Origin: Bacteroidota bacterium
Lineage (GTDB): Bacteria > Bacteroidota > Bacteroidia > Bacteroidales > Bacteroidaceae
Direction: 5' to 3'
Assembly: GCA_023415545.1 (NCBI GenBank)
Contig: JAEZKJ010000034.1
Location: forward strand, 1-9,009
DNA: 9,009 bases
Positions 7,796 to 9,009 of the stretch are shown in pieces; within the stretch, counting starts at the first letter, position 1, and every line of letters begins with the position of its first letter. Both the position numbers and the translations under genes were made by a program. The notes below the pieces were generated by a model, which was not told the DNA's origin, did no database searches, and was given only the letters and a program-made list of their open reading frames with translations.

Positions 7796-8923
7796 ATGTT
7801 TTTTAAAGATATAATAGGACAAGAAAAGGCTAAGAAAAGGCTTATTAGTGAGGCTAAAGAGGGTCGCATTCCACATGCACAACTATTTTGTGGTGCTGAG
7901 GGAGTGGGCAAACTTGCTATTGCTATAGCTTATGCCAGATATATTAACTGCAATAATCCTAATGATGAAGATGCTTGTGGTATATGTCCAAATTGTATTA
8001 AATTCAATAAACTAGTTCACCCGGATCTTCACTTTGTATTCCCTATAGTGAAGAAGAAAGGAAATAACCGAGCTATATGTGATGACTATATAAACAATTG
8101 GAGAGAATTTGTTCTTAATAACCCATATTTCAATTTAAATAGCTGGAACAGAGAGATTGGTGTAGAGAATCAGCAATCTATTATATACGCAACCGAGAGT
8201 GAAGAGATTCTTAAAAAACTTAGCTTTAAATCGAGCCAAGGAGGTTATAAAAGCGTAATAGTTTGGTTGCCTGAGAAGATGAATGAAGAGTGCAGTAATA
8301 AACTGCTCAAAATACTTGAAGAGCCACCGGCTAAGACTCTGTTTTTACTAGTTAGTGAACAACCTGATGCTCTTTTAACAACTATATTGAGTAGATGCCA
8401 AAGAATTAATATTCCGGCTGTCGGTGAAGAGGATATATTGAATATGGTAGTCGACAAGTTCGGTATATCCCAACAGATGGCTATGGAGATTGCTCATGCA
8501 TCACAAGGTAGTGTTCTTAAAGCTATCGATCTGATTAACACCAATGAAGAACAAAAAGAGTTTTTCGACCTATTCGTTAATCTGATGAGACTATGCTATG
8601 CAAGAAAAATTCGCGAGATGAAACAGTGGAGCGAAACGCTTGCCGGCATGGGAAGGGAGCGACAGAAAAACTTCCTTAATTACTGCCAAAATATGATTAG
8701 AGAGAATTTTATTTATAACTTTCATAAAGATGAATTGAATTACATGAATAGCAATGAAAAACAATTCTCTTTAAAATTTTCTCCTTTTATAAATGAAAAG
8801 AATATATTTGGCATAATGAATGAATTAAGCGAAGCACAATCGCACATTGAACAGAATGTAAATTCTAAAATGGTCTTTTTTGATTTCTCATTAAAGATGA
8901 TAGTGCTTCTTATACAAAAATAA
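7796..8923 (+). CDS. holB: DNA polymerase III clamp-loader subunit delta'
   Basis: Delta' subunit of the replicative clamp loader, which works with DnaX and delta to place the beta clamp on primed DNA. It has 375 residues. The AAA+ N-terminal domain shows the family opening FKDIIGQEKAKKRL, then IPHAQLFCGAEGVGKL with a P-loop at 33-40 in which the usual S/T after lysine is L40. A four-cysteine zinc module follows (C52, C61, C64, C67). The LLKILEEPP motif is at 170-178 and the SRC motif at 199-201. A lid region (about 210-245) and a helical C-terminal part make up the rest. A segment of about 60 residues between the zinc module and the region before LLKILEEPP, rich in aromatic and Asn residues, looks like the insertion I recall in Bacteroidota homologues. 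The weak P-loop fits the known inability of many delta' proteins to bind ATP. The start is 3 nt after the metF stop; the ricT-like gene begins 12 nt after its end. Confidence 0.93.
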   Translation: MFFKDIIGQEKAKKRLISEAKEGRIPHAQLFCGAEGVGKLAIAIAYARYINCNNPNDEDACGICPNCIKFNKLVHPDLHFVFPIVKKKGNNRAICDDYINNWREFVLNNPYFNLNSWNREIGVENQQSIIYATESEEILKKLSFKSSQGGYKSVIVWLPEKMNEECSNKLLKILEEPPAKTLFLLVSEQPDALLTTILSRCQRINIPAVGEEDILNMVVDKFGISQQMAMEIAHASQGSVLKAIDLINTNEEQKEFFDLFVNLMRLCYARKIREMKQWSETLAGMGRERQKNFLNYCQNMIRENFIYNFHKDELNYMNSNEKQFSLKFSPFINEKNIFGIMNELSEAQSHIEQNVNSKMVFFDFSLKMIVLLIQK

Positions 8924-8935
8924 TATATTGATATT

Positions 8936-9009
8936 ATGAATAATGACTTTAAATTAAAGAACGGAAGTGGCTGCTTAAGTTGCAAAGGCTGCGGACGACA
9001 AGATAGACA
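8936..9009 (+). CDS. ricT: RicT/PSP1-domain protein, N-terminal fragment (3' end outside window)
   Basis: Only the first 24 codons are present. The peptide begins MNNDFKLKNGSGCLSCKGCG and continues RQDR, with cysteines 13, 16 and 19 in a CxxCxxC array, followed by the GCGRQD segment I recognise from the N-terminus of Bacteroidales PSP1/YaaT (RicT) proteins. In Bacillus, RicT forms a complex with RicA and RicF that carries Fe-S clusters and affects mRNA processing by RNase Y; the role in Bacteroidota is not established. The ATG lies 12 nt after the holB stop, in A/T-rich sequence without a Shine-Dalgarno, as expected of the third gene of a metF–holB–ricT operon. The body of the protein, including the PSP1 C-terminal domain that would confirm the call, is not visible, so the identity rests on a short motif plus gene order. 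Confidence 0.68.
   Translation, partial: MNNDFKLKNGSGCLSCKGCGRQDR

Noticed and set aside
3600..8985. Other minus-strand frames (3600-3863, 5710-5967, 6747-6950, 7372-7576, 7685-7882, 8245-8457, 8740-8985)
   Set aside because: Each overlaps a well-supported + strand gene. None has a recognisable motif or a plausible promoter, and the translations look like reverse complements of coding sequence.
1..9009. Mobile element, defence island, CRISPR array or other exotic system
   Set aside because: No transposase, integrase, terminal inverted repeats, spacer-repeat array or tRNA-flanked insertion is visible. Gene content and base composition appear uniform and housekeeping-like throughout.

Overview
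The window looks like a chromosomal segment from an AT-rich member of the Bacteroidota, most likely order Bacteroidales. The reasons are: an MacB/FtsX-type permease next to its LolD/MacB-type ATPase; a metF–holB–PSP1(RicT-like) gene run of the kind I recall from Bacteroidales; starts without Shine-Dalgarno sequences, preceded by A/T-rich DNA; and promoters of the Bacteroidota type (TTTG, about 20 nt, TAnnTTTG). All genes lie on the + strand and use TAA, TAG and TGA as stops, so the genetic code appears standard. The placement is from recognition of protein families, not from a database search.

Layout. 1-2312: the 3' part of an ABC-transporter permease whose start lies before the window. 2350-3030: its ATPase, probably in the same operon. 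A strong intrinsic terminator at 3114-3148 ends that unit. 3229-5286: a CPA1-type cation:proton antiporter with a long soluble C-terminal tail. 5300-5331: a textbook Bacteroidota promoter, driving 5353-6612, an exported two-HKD phospholipase D/cardiolipin synthase-like protein. A 226-bp AT-rich gap holds a weak hairpin and a promoter for the last operon. 6839-7792: metF (5,10-methylenetetrahydrofolate reductase). 7796-8923: holB (DNA polymerase III delta'). 8936-9009: the first 24 codons of a RicT/PSP1-like protein with a CxxCxxC cluster, running off the end.

How the genes relate. The permease and ATPase form one MacB-like (type VII ABC) machine at the inner membrane. The antiporter and phospholipase are both envelope functions, but they look independently transcribed. 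metF, holB and ricT are tightly spaced housekeeping genes with unrelated biochemical roles, probably sharing one transcript.

I see no mobile element, CRISPR array, rRNA or tRNA gene, or defence system, and no convincing sign of an undescribed system. The items worth a second look are modest: the antiporter tail with a possible internal repeat, the signal peptide in place of membrane anchors on the cardiolipin-synthase-like enzyme, repeated ATTGAGAAT-type motifs around the metF promoter, and the N-terminal cysteine cluster of the RicT-like protein.
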